From contig NZ_KB217478.1 in NCBI RefSeq assembly GCF_000331305.1, positions 1,471,679-1,535,678 on the forward strand: a stretch of DNA of 64,000 nucleotides, written 5' to 3'. The notes beneath the pieces are model-generated. The model was not told the DNA's origin and did not search any database. It worked only from the letters and a program-made list of their open reading frames with translations. Made by a program: the position numbers and the translations under genes. Shown piece after piece: positions 36,046 to 45,119 of the stretch (its first letter is position 1; every line of letters starts with the position of its first letter). Source of the DNA: Calothrix sp. PCC 7103. Its GTDB lineage: Bacteria > Cyanobacteriota > Cyanobacteriia > Cyanobacteriales > Nostocaceae.

Positions 36046-37608
36046 ATGGAAACAGTAACTAAAACCGATGTGATAATAGTTGGCGCCGGACCAACGGGTT
36101 TATCTTTAGCTGTACAATTAATACATTACGGCATTGACTTTGTAATCTTTGATAAAAAAGAAAGTGTTACCGAACTTAGTAAAGCTGTGATAGTTCACGC
36201 GCGCACGTTGGAGATTTATGACCAGGTTAATTTAGCGCAAAAAGCCGTCTCTGGTGGTGAGATAGTTCAGAAAGGCGCCTTGATGCACGATGGCAAAATT
36301 AGCGCTCGCCTAGATTTTTCTGACTTTGGTGGGCGCCTTAGTCCGTTTCCCTTTTTCCTCATTTTTGAACAAAGCAAAAATGAGCGTCTTCTTTATGAGC
36401 ATCTTCAGCAAAACGGGAAAGAGGTTCAGTGGCAGACCGAAATGGAAAGTTTAACACAAGATGCGGACGGTGTGAACGTAGTTCTATTAACAGCAAACGG
36501 CAAACAGACAGTTGAAGCTCGATATCTGGTAGGCTGTGACGGCGCCAGTAGTCCAACGCGGCATTTCCTCGGTCTTCCTTTTGAAGGTTCAACACACCCA
36601 CGTTTGTTTTACGTTGCAGATGTGGAGATGGAGTTTCAGGTTGATCAGGCTACATTTTATGGCGCCTTGGGACATGACTCGTTTGCGCTAATGTTCCCCA
36701 TGCAAGGTGAGAAGCACTGGAGACTTGTCGGCAACCTGCCCGAATATAATGACCAAGTTGATCAAGATGTTAGATATGATGAAATCGAAAACAAGGTTAA
36801 ACAATTAGTGCAGCGTCCACTTGATATCACGAACGTGCGCTGGTTTTCGACTTACAAAGTACATACACGTCACGCTGATACATTCTCTGTTGGCAGATGC
36901 TTTCTAGCTGGCGATGCCGCACATATCCATACACCTGCGGGTGGACAGGGAATGAATACGGGCATTCAAGACGCTTATAATTTAGCTTGGAAATTAGCAT
37001 TTGTTTTAAAAAGTTATGCTGGTGTGTCGCTACTCCAAAGTTATAATGAGGAGCGCTTGGCAAACGCTAAACGACTATTGCATACAACCGACCAGTTTTT
37101 TGAAGTTGCAGCAGGCGACCAGTGGTATCTTAGATTTTTCCGCGATAATATTTTGCCCGGTCTTGCCAGTGTTGTCACGAAGTTTGGCGCCGCAAAAGAA
37201 TTTTTATTTCCAATGGTTTCTCAAATTGGAATTAACTATCGTGAGAGTTCTTTAAGTCAACATCATGGCGATAAAGATTTTAAGGTAAAAGCCGGAGATA
37301 GAATGCCGTATTTTTTAGTTGATGGCGCCAGTGTTTACGATAAACTCCACGCTCCCAAATTTCACCTGCTTGTTTTCTCAGACGGGGAACATAATTATCA
37401 AGGTTTAAAGTTGGAACTTGAAAAAGAATACGGGGAATTAATTGACTTTAATGTTATTCCACTTTACCCGCGCGTTGTAGAGATATTCGGTATAAACCGA
37501 CCTTTTCAGGTGCTGCTAAGACCCGACAACTATATTGGATTTATCTCCACGGAAGTATCATTAGATGAGCTTAACGTGTATTTTAATGGGTTTGTTGGGC
37601 GCCTGTAA
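36046..37608 (+). CDS. FAD-dependent aromatic monooxygenase (PHBH-type, group A)
   Basis: A 520-aa flavoprotein. N-terminal FAD-binding GxGxxG in DVIIVGAGPTGLSLAVQL, the DG motif YLVGCDGASSPTR and the GD motif GRCFLAGDAAHIHTPAGGQGMNTGIQDAYNLAWKLA define class A NAD(P)H-dependent hydroxylases. A C-terminal thioredoxin-like domain (about 390-520) occurs in the phenol-hydroxylase/MhpA/PgaE subgroup. It is the last gene of the exporter operon (19 bases after devA, with AGGAGTTCAGG before the ATG). This suggests that an aromatic compound is oxidised and exported, or detoxified. Homology to rifampicin or tetracycline monooxygenases is possible but not specific. Confidence 0.88.
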   Translation: METVTKTDVIIVGAGPTGLSLAVQLIHYGIDFVIFDKKESVTELSKAVIVHARTLEIYDQVNLAQKAVSGGEIVQKGALMHDGKISARLDFSDFGGRLSPFPFFLIFEQSKNERLLYEHLQQNGKEVQWQTEMESLTQDADGVNVVLLTANGKQTVEARYLVGCDGASSPTRHFLGLPFEGSTHPRLFYVADVEMEFQVDQATFYGALGHDSFALMFPMQGEKHWRLVGNLPEYNDQVDQDVRYDEIENKVKQLVQRPLDITNVRWFSTYKVHTRHADTFSVGRCFLAGDAAHIHTPAGGQGMNTGIQDAYNLAWKLAFVLKSYAGVSLLQSYNEERLANAKRLLHTTDQFFEVAAGDQWYLRFFRDNILPGLASVVTKFGAAKEFLFPMVSQIGINYRESSLSQHHGDKDFKVKAGDRMPYFLVDGASVYDKLHAPKFHLLVFSDGEHNYQGLKLELEKEYGELIDFNVIPLYPRVVEIFGINRPFQVLLRPDNYIGFISTEVSLDELNVYFNGFVGRL

Positions 37609-37802
37609 ACATAGTATTAGCGCGCGTTTTCTGGGTAACAAATTAGTTTAAACACTGGCGAAACGTTTATTGAAGATAATTTAAATATATCAGGTATAAA
37701 CTTTCTCTCGCCCCAGTATTTGCAAATCTTGTACAGCAAAGTATTTTGATGTAATGATGCGGGAAATTATAAGTTTAATGAAGTTAAAATCCTGAATTTC
37801 TG

Positions 37803-38060
37803 ATGCTTTTTTTGAACTATGTAATGATGGAATTTGCTCTGCGAGCATCGATAGTTCCATATAAGCATCGTATCCTTCTGGCTGTGTATAAACACAACGC
37901 ATCCAGTGAACCTGAGTTCGACGTAAGAAAGATAGCCGCTTTTATCGCCGCTGATGCCAATGAAGCTGTGGGAATGAAACATATAAAAGGCGCCGCATAT
38001 AGTGAATACATGAAATTAGAACGTCAACTTACCGACATCGAAGTTAGAGGGTGGGAATAG
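37803..38060 (+). CDS. Small hypothetical protein (85 aa), doubtful
   Basis: An open frame coding for MLFLNYVMMEFALRAS ... DVRKIAAFIAADANEAVGMKH ... YMKLERQLTDIEVRGWE. The C-terminal 50 residues have a balanced charged/hydrophobic composition and a natural-looking end, but no family is recognised. Two overlapping minus-strand frames compete (37690-37902 and 37767-37982). No clear ribosome-binding site is seen. It could be a remnant. Confidence 0.25.
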   Translation: MLFLNYVMMEFALRASIVPYKHRILLAVYKHNASSEPEFDVRKIAAFIAADANEAVGMKHIKGAAYSEYMKLERQLTDIEVRGWE

Positions 38061-38063
38061 TTT

Positions 38064-38091
38064 GCAACGGATATAACGGATGTAACGGATA
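38064..38091. repeat. Half copy of the ACGGATGTAACGGAT repeat
   Basis: GCAACGGATATAACGGATGTAACGGAT, the left arm only; the inverse arm is absent. Compare 31582-31680. Confidence 0.65.
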
Positions 38092-38237
38092 AATTATTGG
38101 ATACAAATAAACTTCTTCTTGCCCTAATATTTGCAAATCTTGTTCAGTTTGTAGGTTGGGTGGAGGGACAGCGGAACCCAACAATATTATCTTTTTAGAA
38201 ATATAGATATTGAAATAGACCTTGTTTAATCATCAAA

Positions 38238-38549
38238 TTATTGAGAATCTGAATCATGAAATAGGGCTGACAAATCTCGATAACCACTGATAACACGAAA
38301 AATCTCGACATCTTCCCCTATGGGCATGTATAGAATGAGGTAGGTGCCTATTGAGAGGCTACGGATACCAGCTAAAATTTCATCACGCTGCCGTCCAAGG
38401 TTAGGGAACTGAGCAATTTTAGCGAATTTAGCATCGAGCTTACTCAAAAAAAGCTCAGATTGAACCAAGCCAGATTGTTTAGCAATATAATCCGCAATTT
38501 GCTCAATATCTTTAATTGCAGGTTCAGTGAGTCGAAATTGCTGGGTCAT
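38238..38549 (-). CDS. ParE/RelE-superfamily toxin
   Basis: A 103-aa protein of ParE type: FRLTEPAIKDIEQIADYIAKQSG at the start, FPNLGRQRDEILAGIRSLSIGTYLILYMPIGEDVEIFRVISGYRDL at the end, the classic YRV-type ribbon of RelE/ParE toxins. Family members poison DNA gyrase (ParE) or cleave mRNA (RelE). Its ATG overlaps the stop of the upstream antitoxin gene by four bases, as in most parDE operons. Length normal; appears intact. Confidence 0.87.
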   Translation of the reverse strand: MTQQFRLTEPAIKDIEQIADYIAKQSGLVQSELFLSKLDAKFAKIAQFPNLGRQRDEILAGIRSLSIGTYLILYMPIGEDVEIFRVISGYRDLSALFHDSDSQ

Positions 38550-38818
38550 GCTTCGTAGTCGGCGCCGTAGCGTGATCGAAGATTGGCACGAATTTGAGAC
38601 ATCGCAGTTGAGCCATCAACCACTTCGCCCCGTTGGGATGCTTCCAACCCAATGCGTGCTTCTTGTTGAAGCTCTTGCAATCGTCCTTGATAAATGTCTT
38701 CTTGCTGTTCTAGGAGTTTTATGCCTGCAAAAATAACTTCGATAGCGTTCTGATACTTACCGCTATTGAGTTGGCGTTCCAACAGGGCTTCTACTTCGGG
38801 TGGCAAAAAAATTTGCAT
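38546..38818 (-). CDS. ParD-like antitoxin
   Basis: A 90-aa protein from the ATG at 38818 (MQIFLPPEVEALLERQLNSGKYQNAIEVIFAGIKLLEQQEDIY). It has an N-terminal ribbon-helix-helix DNA-binding segment and a C-terminal disordered/helical toxin-binding tail. A longer in-frame start at 38872 adds a non-conserved Tyr/Ser-rich leader and is rejected. It neutralises the ParE toxin encoded with a 4-base overlap downstream and probably represses its own promoter. Confidence 0.85.
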   Translation of the reverse strand: MQIFLPPEVEALLERQLNSGKYQNAIEVIFAGIKLLEQQEDIYQGRLQELQQEARIGLEASQRGEVVDGSTAMSQIRANLRSRYGADYEA

Positions 38819-38875
38819 GAATTTTTCGATTGAGTAGGAGTAACTGTAATTATAAGCTATGAGCGCGGTCAACGG

Positions 38876-38989
38876 ATGGCAGCAGCTTTGGAGAAGCTAG
38901 CAAAAGCAAAAGCTTTTGCAGGAATCAACCCGGTAGCTTGGCAGCGAGATGTGAGACAGGATCGAGAACTTCCAGGTCGGGATGAATAA
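38876..38989 (+). pseudogene. Small antitoxin-like C-terminal fragment
   Basis: MAAALEKLAKAKAFAGINPVAWQRDVRQDRELPGRDE (in two pieces: residues 1-19, then 20-37) is the DPVAWQR-x-x-R-x-DRxLPGRD tail of a family of small cyanobacterial antitoxins usually encoded before a PIN toxin. No toxin gene follows, and the N-terminal half is missing. It runs divergently from parD. Confidence 0.5.
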
Positions 38990-39241
38990 TGCTTTTAGAT
39001 AGCAATATTATATAAATATAGCTAAAAAATCATCTTTTTGAGAATTATTATTAGTAATTGTGGTGTTTGTAAAAATTAATTTCTATGCATATTGCTTGTA
39101 AAGTCCTATTATTAGCGACTTTCAGTAGTTATTTATATAACCTTGACTGGGCTGGTGGGGCTATGCCTCACTTACTTTTATTGACAAAGCGCATTCCGGT
39201 CAGTAAAGCTATCCGTTACATTAATTTATTATATGTAACAT

Positions 39242-42200
39242 TCAATTTGTTTTGGCTTGACCAACATTTTCTTTTTTTCTATCTAGATTTGATGGCTTTC
39301 TAGGAGTAAAATCACGTAATAAGCCCATCAAGGCTGGCACAACAGTAGGTGTAAGAATAGTAGACAATGCTAATCCTCCTGTTAAAGCAATCCCTAAACC
39401 TTGATACAGTTCTGCGCCTTGTCCTGGTACTACAGCTAACGGTAACATTCCTAACACGCTAGTTTCTGCTGACATAAATATTGGTCGCAGTCGGTCTTTT
39501 GTCGCATTATAGAGAGATTCGTCGTAATCTTGCCCATAGTCTTGCTGAAGTTGCAATACTCTATCTACTAACAAAATGGCGTTGTTTACTACTACCCCAG
39601 TTAAAATGATAAAACCTAAAGCAGTAATCATATCGACTGGCACAATTACACCTGGAATCATATTGGCTACAACAATACTTAGTAAGGCACCACTCATTCC
39701 CATTGGTACTGTTGCCATAATTACGAGTGGATAAACAAACGAGCGATATAATGCTATCAGTAATAAATAGGTAATCAACAAAGATAAGACAAACGCTGAA
39801 GCAAGTTGTGAGACTGTTTCCGTTAACCTATCAGCAGAACCAGCTAGTTCTAAACGGAAATTTGGCGGTAGATTTTGCCGTAACGGTTGAAGAATTTCGT
39901 TTTCTGTACGCTGTACTAGTTCTCCCAAAGGTGCATCGGGAGTTAGACTGATTGTCAAGGTCGTAGAACGCTCTAGATCAACGTGGTTAATTACATCCGG
40001 TCCAGTTGTCTCTCGCACGGATGCAACGTCGGCTAGTTGTACAAAACGCCCTTGTGCCTGCATTGTTAAGTTGCTTGGTGTTGTATTGCCAGATGTAGTA
40101 CTACCAGGCTGTGTGGAGTTGGTGTAAAGCGATAATTGGCGCAGTTGTTCGGGTGTTTCTACAAACACATTTTGCAGCTTGACGGTAACGTCTATTTCCT
40201 CTTTTCCTTCAATGAAATCTGAGGCAAGGCGCCCACCCAAAGCAGCTTCCACCATTGCTCCTAATTCCGATTCAGATAAACCGACTTCTGCTAAACGTTC
40301 GCGGTTAGGAATCACTTGCAGTTCTGGCGCCCCTGCAACATAATCAGAGCGCACATTTGCGACTCCAGGTAATGCTCTAAGTTTTTGAGTAATCTGTTTT
40401 TCCAACTTCTCAACTTCATTTAATTCGGGACCGACGATTTGCAGTTCAAACTCTTTACCTGGGTCGTTAAAAATAGAGAACCTCGTAGGGAACATAAAGC
40501 GATACCCAGAATATGTAAAGCTTTTGCTACGTAAGCGGTTAACTACTTCTGCCAAACCATTCGTCGTTGCAAACTCCGGTTTGAGAGTGACACCAATTGC
40601 TCGAAATTGAGGCAAATTTACCATGAAAGTATCTTCGATTTCCGGCTGTTGCTTTAAAAAGGCTCTCGCCGAGGTGGATAATTCTAGCGCTTCTTGTACA
40701 CTTGTGCCAGCAAAAGGTTCCGCTAGCCACATCACCAAGTTACGATTACCTTCTGGCAAATAATCAACAGATGGCAGTAAAAGTATACTGGCGATTAAAA
40801 GTCCAATTGGAACTGATAATACCAAAAGTCGGCGCCCTCGTCTTCCTCGACCAATCGACCAAGCTGCTGTTGCCGCCAAAAAGCGCTCGATTTTCTCTTG
40901 AACAAATCGAAACTTTGCTGATACTTGTCCCACAAATCGCTCAAACCAGTTACCGCCAATATAGTCACCTCCTTGGAGCATTTGTTGTGCTTCTGCTTGT
41001 TTGAGAAATAAACCGCAGAGCATAGGTACTAAAGTAACAGCAGCAAGCATTGAAAAAATCGCTGCCGCAGAAATAGCAATTGCCATGTCGGTAAATAAAG
41101 CTGCTATTTCACCTGTCACCAGTACTAAAGGCGTAAAAACCGCAATATTGCTTAAGGTTGCTGCAAAGATTCCAGCTGCAACTTCTTTTGTGCCATCAAT
41201 TGCAGATACAATCGGATTTTTGCCCTCCTGCATGTGGGTGAAAGTGTTCTCAACCACCACAATGGCGTTGTCCACTACCATCCCTGACGCAAAACCCAAA
41301 GCCGCCAAACTGATAATGTTGAGCGTGCGTTTAAACAAGAACATGGCGATAAACACTGTGATCATCGTAATTGGGATAGTCAGCCCAACCACAGCAACGG
41401 TTCGCATCGATCCCAAAAATAGCAACAATACGATAATCGCGAGTACCGCTCCACTGAGCAAATTCTCCTGTACTAATTGCACAGATTGGTCGATATACGA
41501 ACTTTCATCATAGTTAATAACAAAGCCAACACCTTGACCGTTGGCTTCAAACTGCGTCTCCAAGTCTTTTAAAGCTTTTTTGACACCATCAGACACCTGT
41601 GGAACATTTGCCCCAATTCGCCGAATTATACCAATAACTACAGAAGGCTGGTCATTTGCCAAGAAAAAGCTGTCTTGAAACTTACGCCCCATTTGCACTT
41701 TTGCCACATCGCGCAAATAAACTGTTCCTTGGGAGTCGCGACGCAAAACAAATTTCTCTAGTTCTTCAATTTTTTGAGAGCGACTAATAGTCCTGACTCG
41801 ATATTCCCGGCGCCCTAAAACTAAAGGACCACCTCGAATATCACGGTTGTTATCACGTATAACATCAACTACATTGCCAATAGTAAGATTGCGGTCAGAA
41901 AGAGCCTTTGGGTCAACCCGTATCTCGACTTCCCGCTCTTGACCACCAGCAATGAGGAAACGACTAACACCTTGAACTCGCTGTAATCGCGGTTCAATCA
42001 CATCTTCCACCAAATCACGGTAGCTATTAGCATCAGGAGTAGAGCCGTTTTTAGGTCTTAGAGTAATCCACATCATCGGCGAATTATCACCACTAGCAAC
42101 CCGTACTGATGATTCACCCGCTTCTTCTGGCAACTCTTCAGCTTGTTGTAGCTGGTTAATCACGTCTACTAAACGAGCATCTACATCAACACCCCAGTCG

Positions 42201-42484
42201 AACTCTATATTAATGCTGCTTACACCTGGTCGCGAGTTGCTAGTAATTTCTTGAACTCCTTCAACTTCCTCTAATACCTCTTCTATTGGACGAGTAATCA
42301 AGTCTTCTACTTCGGCAGGTCCGGCACCAATATAGGGAGTAGTAATGGTAATTTCTGGTCTATCTCCACCAGGTTGTAGTTCTAAAGGCAACCTAAATAA
42401 ACCTACCACGCCAAACATCGCTAGTAAGCAAAATAAAACAAAAGTACCATGTCGCCAACGAACTGCTGTTTCTATTATGTTCAT
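39242..42484 (-). CDS. RND family efflux transporter, inner-membrane pump
   Basis: A 1080-aa AcrB/CzcA-superfamily proton-driven pump. It shows the N-terminal helix and porter segment RLPLELQPGGDRPEITITTPYIGAGPAEVEDLITRPIEEVL, the first membrane block with NLLSGAVLAIIVLLLFLGSMRTVAVVGLTIPITMI and the GMVVDNAIVVVEN motif of TM4 (D for proton relay). The second half repeats the architecture (LLLIALYRSFVYPLVIMATVPMGMSG ... GVVVNNAILLVDR ... LPLAVVPGQGAELYQGLG). About 12 transmembrane helices are expected. It overlaps the adaptor gene by four bases. It is closer to the HAE1/multidrug and lipooligosaccharide-type pumps than to metal pumps, since the CzcA metal motifs are not seen. Confidence 0.93.
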   Translation of the reverse strand: MNIIETAVRWRHGTFVLFCLLAMFGVVGLFRLPLELQPGGDRPEITITTPYIGAGPAEVEDLITRPIEEVLEEVEGVQEITSNSRPGVSSINIEFDWGVDVDARLVDVINQLQQAEELPEEAGESSVRVASGDNSPMMWITLRPKNGSTPDANSYRDLVEDVIEPRLQRVQGVSRFLIAGGQEREVEIRVDPKALSDRNLTIGNVVDVIRDNNRDIRGGPLVLGRREYRVRTISRSQKIEELEKFVLRRDSQGTVYLRDVAKVQMGRKFQDSFFLANDQPSVVIGIIRRIGANVPQVSDGVKKALKDLETQFEANGQGVGFVINYDESSYIDQSVQLVQENLLSGAVLAIIVLLLFLGSMRTVAVVGLTIPITMITVFIAMFLFKRTLNIISLAALGFASGMVVDNAIVVVENTFTHMQEGKNPIVSAIDGTKEVAAGIFAATLSNIAVFTPLVLVTGEIAALFTDMAIAISAAAIFSMLAAVTLVPMLCGLFLKQAEAQQMLQGGDYIGGNWFERFVGQVSAKFRFVQEKIERFLAATAAWSIGRGRRGRRLLVLSVPIGLLIASILLLPSVDYLPEGNRNLVMWLAEPFAGTSVQEALELSTSARAFLKQQPEIEDTFMVNLPQFRAIGVTLKPEFATTNGLAEVVNRLRSKSFTYSGYRFMFPTRFSIFNDPGKEFELQIVGPELNEVEKLEKQITQKLRALPGVANVRSDYVAGAPELQVIPNRERLAEVGLSESELGAMVEAALGGRLASDFIEGKEEIDVTVKLQNVFVETPEQLRQLSLYTNSTQPGSTTSGNTTPSNLTMQAQGRFVQLADVASVRETTGPDVINHVDLERSTTLTISLTPDAPLGELVQRTENEILQPLRQNLPPNFRLELAGSADRLTETVSQLASAFVLSLLITYLLLIALYRSFVYPLVIMATVPMGMSGALLSIVVANMIPGVIVPVDMITALGFIILTGVVVNNAILLVDRVLQLQQDYGQDYDESLYNATKDRLRPIFMSAETSVLGMLPLAVVPGQGAELYQGLGIALTGGLALSTILTPTVVPALMGLLRDFTPRKPSNLDRKKENVGQAKTN

Positions 42485-43809
42485 TGCTTACTTCCTTGTT
42501 TGACTTGAATTGCGGCACTATCAGATAAACCCTCACTACCGCGCATTACGATTTGTTGTCCAGGTTGTAATTGTGGGTGAAAAATTGCCATTTGCTTACC
42601 CATATCAGCTACCATTTCCACTTCGTATTGTTTGGCTTTGCCACCATCAACACTGTAAAGTAGCCATTTTTCATTACGACGGACAAGAGCATCGCGAGGT
42701 ACAACGAAACTAGGACGGTTTGAGCGTAATTCCAATTGACCTTGTACCGCCATTCCTGGTAATAAATTGCTTTGTGGATTATTTAAGCGTACACGTACCA
42801 TTTGGCGCCGAGAAGTAGTGTTAGCTGCTGGTACTACTCCTGTAACGGTAGCTCGTCCTTGCCATTGTGGCAAAGCACGAGCAACGAGAGTTACAGGTAA
42901 ACCAGGGATAACTTGACTGCTAAGTTCTTCAGGTAATTCTAAAAACACATCTAATAGCTGTTTATCTACCAGAGTTGCAATAGAACCGTTACTTTCAACA
43001 TAATCTCCAACACTGACATTACGTGTTTCTACGATGCCATCTGATGCAACTATTACACGAGTTCGCTGTAATCCTAACTTGGCTTGGTTGACTGCTGCTT
43101 GTGCTGCTTCTACTAAACCCCGTTGAGCATCAATTTCTTCCTTAACTGGACCAGCTTGTGCTTCTCTTAGTACCGCTTCAGCTTTTAAACGTTCACCCCG
43201 TACCGTATCTATCCCTGCCCTAGCTTCAACTAATAACCGTTGGGCAACGGCGCCTTCTTTGACTAAAGCAGTAGTTCGTTGTAAGTTATCTTGTGCTTCT
43301 TGTTCGCGCGCTTGCACAGAACGTAAGTCAGATTGACGCTGGGCAATAATTTCTGGACGAGTACCAATTTGTAAACGTGTTAAGCGACTACGCTCTTGTG
43401 CTAACCTAGCTTGCGCTTCTGCCAAAACAATATTTTGGTCGGCATTGTCAAGGATGGCAATAGTCGTACCGCGAGAAACTCTATCACCTGCTTGTACCGT
43501 GATTTGCTCGACAACACCCGCAGTGCGACTACGAATTGTTGCTCGCGCGCTAGGTTCGATCTGACCGAGTAAACTTATCCGTTTAACTGCATTTCCAGAC
43601 TGTAACGCGATAGTTTCTACAACTGCTGCAGGTGGCGCCTTTGCTGCACTTTTAGGCTGTGTATTTTTTGCGGGTGTTAAATACCGCCAAACACCTATCC
43701 CACCACCAAGCAACAACAACGACAATAAAATCCACAACCACGGTTTCTTTTTTCGTGGTGCTGTGACTGCGATGGGTTCTAATACTGTTTGCGATTCTTG
43801 GGAGTTCAT
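42481..43809 (-). CDS. RND efflux periplasmic adaptor (membrane fusion protein)
   Basis: The start at the ATG at 43809 gives 442 aa (MNSQESQTVLEPIAVTAPRKKKPWLW). The GTG at 43845 is an alternative. One N-terminal membrane helix (about residues 24-42), then the barrel-sandwich part ISLLGQIEPSARATIRSRTAGVVEQITVQAGDRVSRGTTIAILDNAD, a helical hairpin (about 130-230), the returning VIVASDGIVETRNVSVGDYVESNGSIATLVDKQLLDVFLELPEEL and a membrane-proximal domain. It connects the RND pump to a TolC-like channel. It is co-translated with the pump (4-base overlap). Confidence 0.9.
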   Translation of the reverse strand: MNSQESQTVLEPIAVTAPRKKKPWLWILLSLLLLGGGIGVWRYLTPAKNTQPKSAAKAPPAAVVETIALQSGNAVKRISLLGQIEPSARATIRSRTAGVVEQITVQAGDRVSRGTTIAILDNADQNIVLAEAQARLAQERSRLTRLQIGTRPEIIAQRQSDLRSVQAREQEAQDNLQRTTALVKEGAVAQRLLVEARAGIDTVRGERLKAEAVLREAQAGPVKEEIDAQRGLVEAAQAAVNQAKLGLQRTRVIVASDGIVETRNVSVGDYVESNGSIATLVDKQLLDVFLELPEELSSQVIPGLPVTLVARALPQWQGRATVTGVVPAANTTSRRQMVRVRLNNPQSNLLPGMAVQGQLELRSNRPSFVVPRDALVRRNEKWLLYSVDGGKAKQYEVEMVADMGKQMAIFHPQLQPGQQIVMRGSEGLSDSAAIQVKQGSKQ

Positions 43810-43850
43810 AATTGCTAGTAGTGAATTTCGTTCCTCCCACTCCACGTTTT

Positions 43851-44510
43851 TTAAGAACGCAAATTAGCAGGAACATTTTTAGGTACAGTCCAATAATAGA
43901 CGGTATGCTGACGGTCATTACCTTGAACTTTTACGACTTTTTCAGGTTTCCATTCACCCATATCAAAATCATGAGAAACGATACGAGTACCTGGCTTGAG
44001 TTGGCTTAATAATTTTGGTCGCAGTTTTTTATTAACATCTGGTAATAGATACAGGGTAACAACTGAAGCATTGCTAAAATCTGTGTTAAATAAATCTTGT
44101 TGAGCAAATTTTACTTTATCTGTAACACCAGCACTTTGAGCATTTACATTAGCTTCTTTGATTCGTTCTGGGTCAATATCTATACCAGTTCCTCGCGTTC
44201 CATATTTTTGTGCTGCGGTAATTACAATTCGTCCATCACCGCTACCAAGGTCATAGAGAACATCATTCTGATTAACTTTAGCCAGACTCAACATTGTATC
44301 TACTACTGGTTGTGGTGTTGGAACATAAGGTACATCCGCGCGCACTTCTTTTGCGGGGGGAATTGTGTCGGGTGCTTGAGTTTGCTCTGTTTCGACAGAC
44401 TCTTTTGATTTAACAATATATTGCTGTCCTCCACATCCTGTAATTCCTAAGCTGGTCACACTAACTCCTGCGAAAAATATGATTAGGAGTTTTTGAAGTT
44501 GCATTTTCAT
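43851..44510 (-). CDS. Predicted lipoprotein class I SAM-dependent methyltransferase
   Basis: A 219-aa protein. Residues 1-26 are a lipoprotein signal with lipobox L-G-I-T-G-C26, and a Q/E/P-rich linker extends to about residue 60. The methyltransferase fold follows: motif I VLYDLGSGDGRIVITAAQ, acidic motif II GTGIDIDPERI, then KFAQQDLFNTDFSNASVVTLYLLP and RIVSHDFDMGEW. An exported methyltransferase is odd because S-adenosylmethionine is cytoplasmic. Either the signal is a membrane anchor facing inwards or the protein uses its fold differently. It is the first gene of the RND operon, 41 bases before the adaptor, so it may be linked to efflux or envelope lipid chemistry. Confidence 0.85.
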   Translation of the reverse strand: MKMQLQKLLIIFFAGVSVTSLGITGCGGQQYIVKSKESVETEQTQAPDTIPPAKEVRADVPYVPTPQPVVDTMLSLAKVNQNDVLYDLGSGDGRIVITAAQKYGTRGTGIDIDPERIKEANVNAQSAGVTDKVKFAQQDLFNTDFSNASVVTLYLLPDVNKKLRPKLLSQLKPGTRIVSHDFDMGEWKPEKVVKVQGNDRQHTVYYWTVPKNVPANLRS

Positions 44511-45068
44511 AGCTTCATTCCTCGTGGTATGACAAGAGATAACAAATCGTGGCTAAACCTTATTGTTCAAGCCCAAAATCAGAAATCATTCTTGGTACTG
44601 CGTTCAACAACACCTAGAACTAGTTAATGACAACAATCAGCACCATAGTATAGAGAGGAGAATGTACAGGCTATGTGGGCGCCTGTATAGAATTAACATA
44701 TTTACATTTTTCCAACCAGCTTTAAGTCAATAGAAACTATTATTGTATTGCCCAATCATCCAACTAATTTACCCTAAAATCATTATCGAATCAAGTTTAA
44801 AAAAGCTTACGCATCAAATTTAATAATAATCGGTGAAACAGTTATTAATCAACTTAACACAAAACAAAGAAGGGCATACTTAATGTTTATAAAATTTTAT
44901 TTAGCAAAAGACATGTATCTAAAGATATATATATTTTGACAGATAAAAGTTAATATTAAGCAAAAAACATGAATTATATATTTTCACTTCACCCGATTGG
45001 GTGAAAATTTTAACTTTATCAATATTCATTATATTTGTCCTACACATAGTTTTCCTTGTCAGCTAATT
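44511..45068. other. Intergenic region with hairpins, no gene
   Basis: Contains TACAGGC ... GCCTGTA (44666-44688), a GGCGCC and a hairpin TTCACCC-gatt-GGGTGAA at 44988-45005 followed by AATTTTAAC. AT-rich throughout. The hairpin looks terminator-like on the plus strand although no plus-strand gene precedes it, so a short transcript may end there. Confidence 0.45.
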
Positions 45069-45104
45069 ATGTCAAAAGAAGATAATAAAAACAATTACCT
45101 GTGA
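45069..45104 (+). CDS. Candidate 11-codon leader peptide
   Basis: ATG-initiated MSKEDNKNNYL followed by TGA. The stop lies exactly in the loop of the hairpin 45094-45110. No clear ribosome-binding site is present (TCAGCTAATT precedes it). Its position before a terminator/antiterminator-like structure and a methyltransferase gene suggests a regulatory leader. It is speculative. Confidence 0.3.
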   Translation: MSKEDNKNNYL

Positions 45105-45119
45105 GGTAATCGATTTTTT
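45094..45119 (+). terminator. Attenuator-like terminator before the methyltransferase gene
   Basis: The ATTACCT-gtg-AGGTAAT stem is followed by CGATTTTTT. The right arm AGGTAA can instead pair with TTACCT at 45118-45123, giving a mutually exclusive structure. A third stem TTAAGAAAT/ATTTCTTAA (45123-45131 and 45149-45157) follows. This arrangement resembles transcription attenuation. Confidence 0.5.

Larger units (their letters stand above)
37609..38237. other. Gene-poor region with a duplicated TTTGCAAATCTTGT segment
   Basis: CCCCAGTATTTGCAAATCTTG (37712-37732) and GCCCTAATATTTGCAAATCTTG (about 38121-38142) are two copies of the same short end, readable on the minus strand as DLQILG. The half copy of the ACGGAT repeat lies at 38064-38091. 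Only weak ORFs are present. Confidence 0.45.

Noticed and set aside
37690-37902. Minus-strand frame MRCVYTQPEGYDAYMEL...
   Set aside because: Competes with a plus-strand frame, has no family match that I know, and its only notable part (DLQILG) belongs to a short duplicated segment. Kept as undecided rather than called.
41001-41513. 170-codon plus-strand frame opposite the RND pump
   Set aside because: Low-complexity Ala/Ile/Thr-rich antisense of membrane-helix codons.
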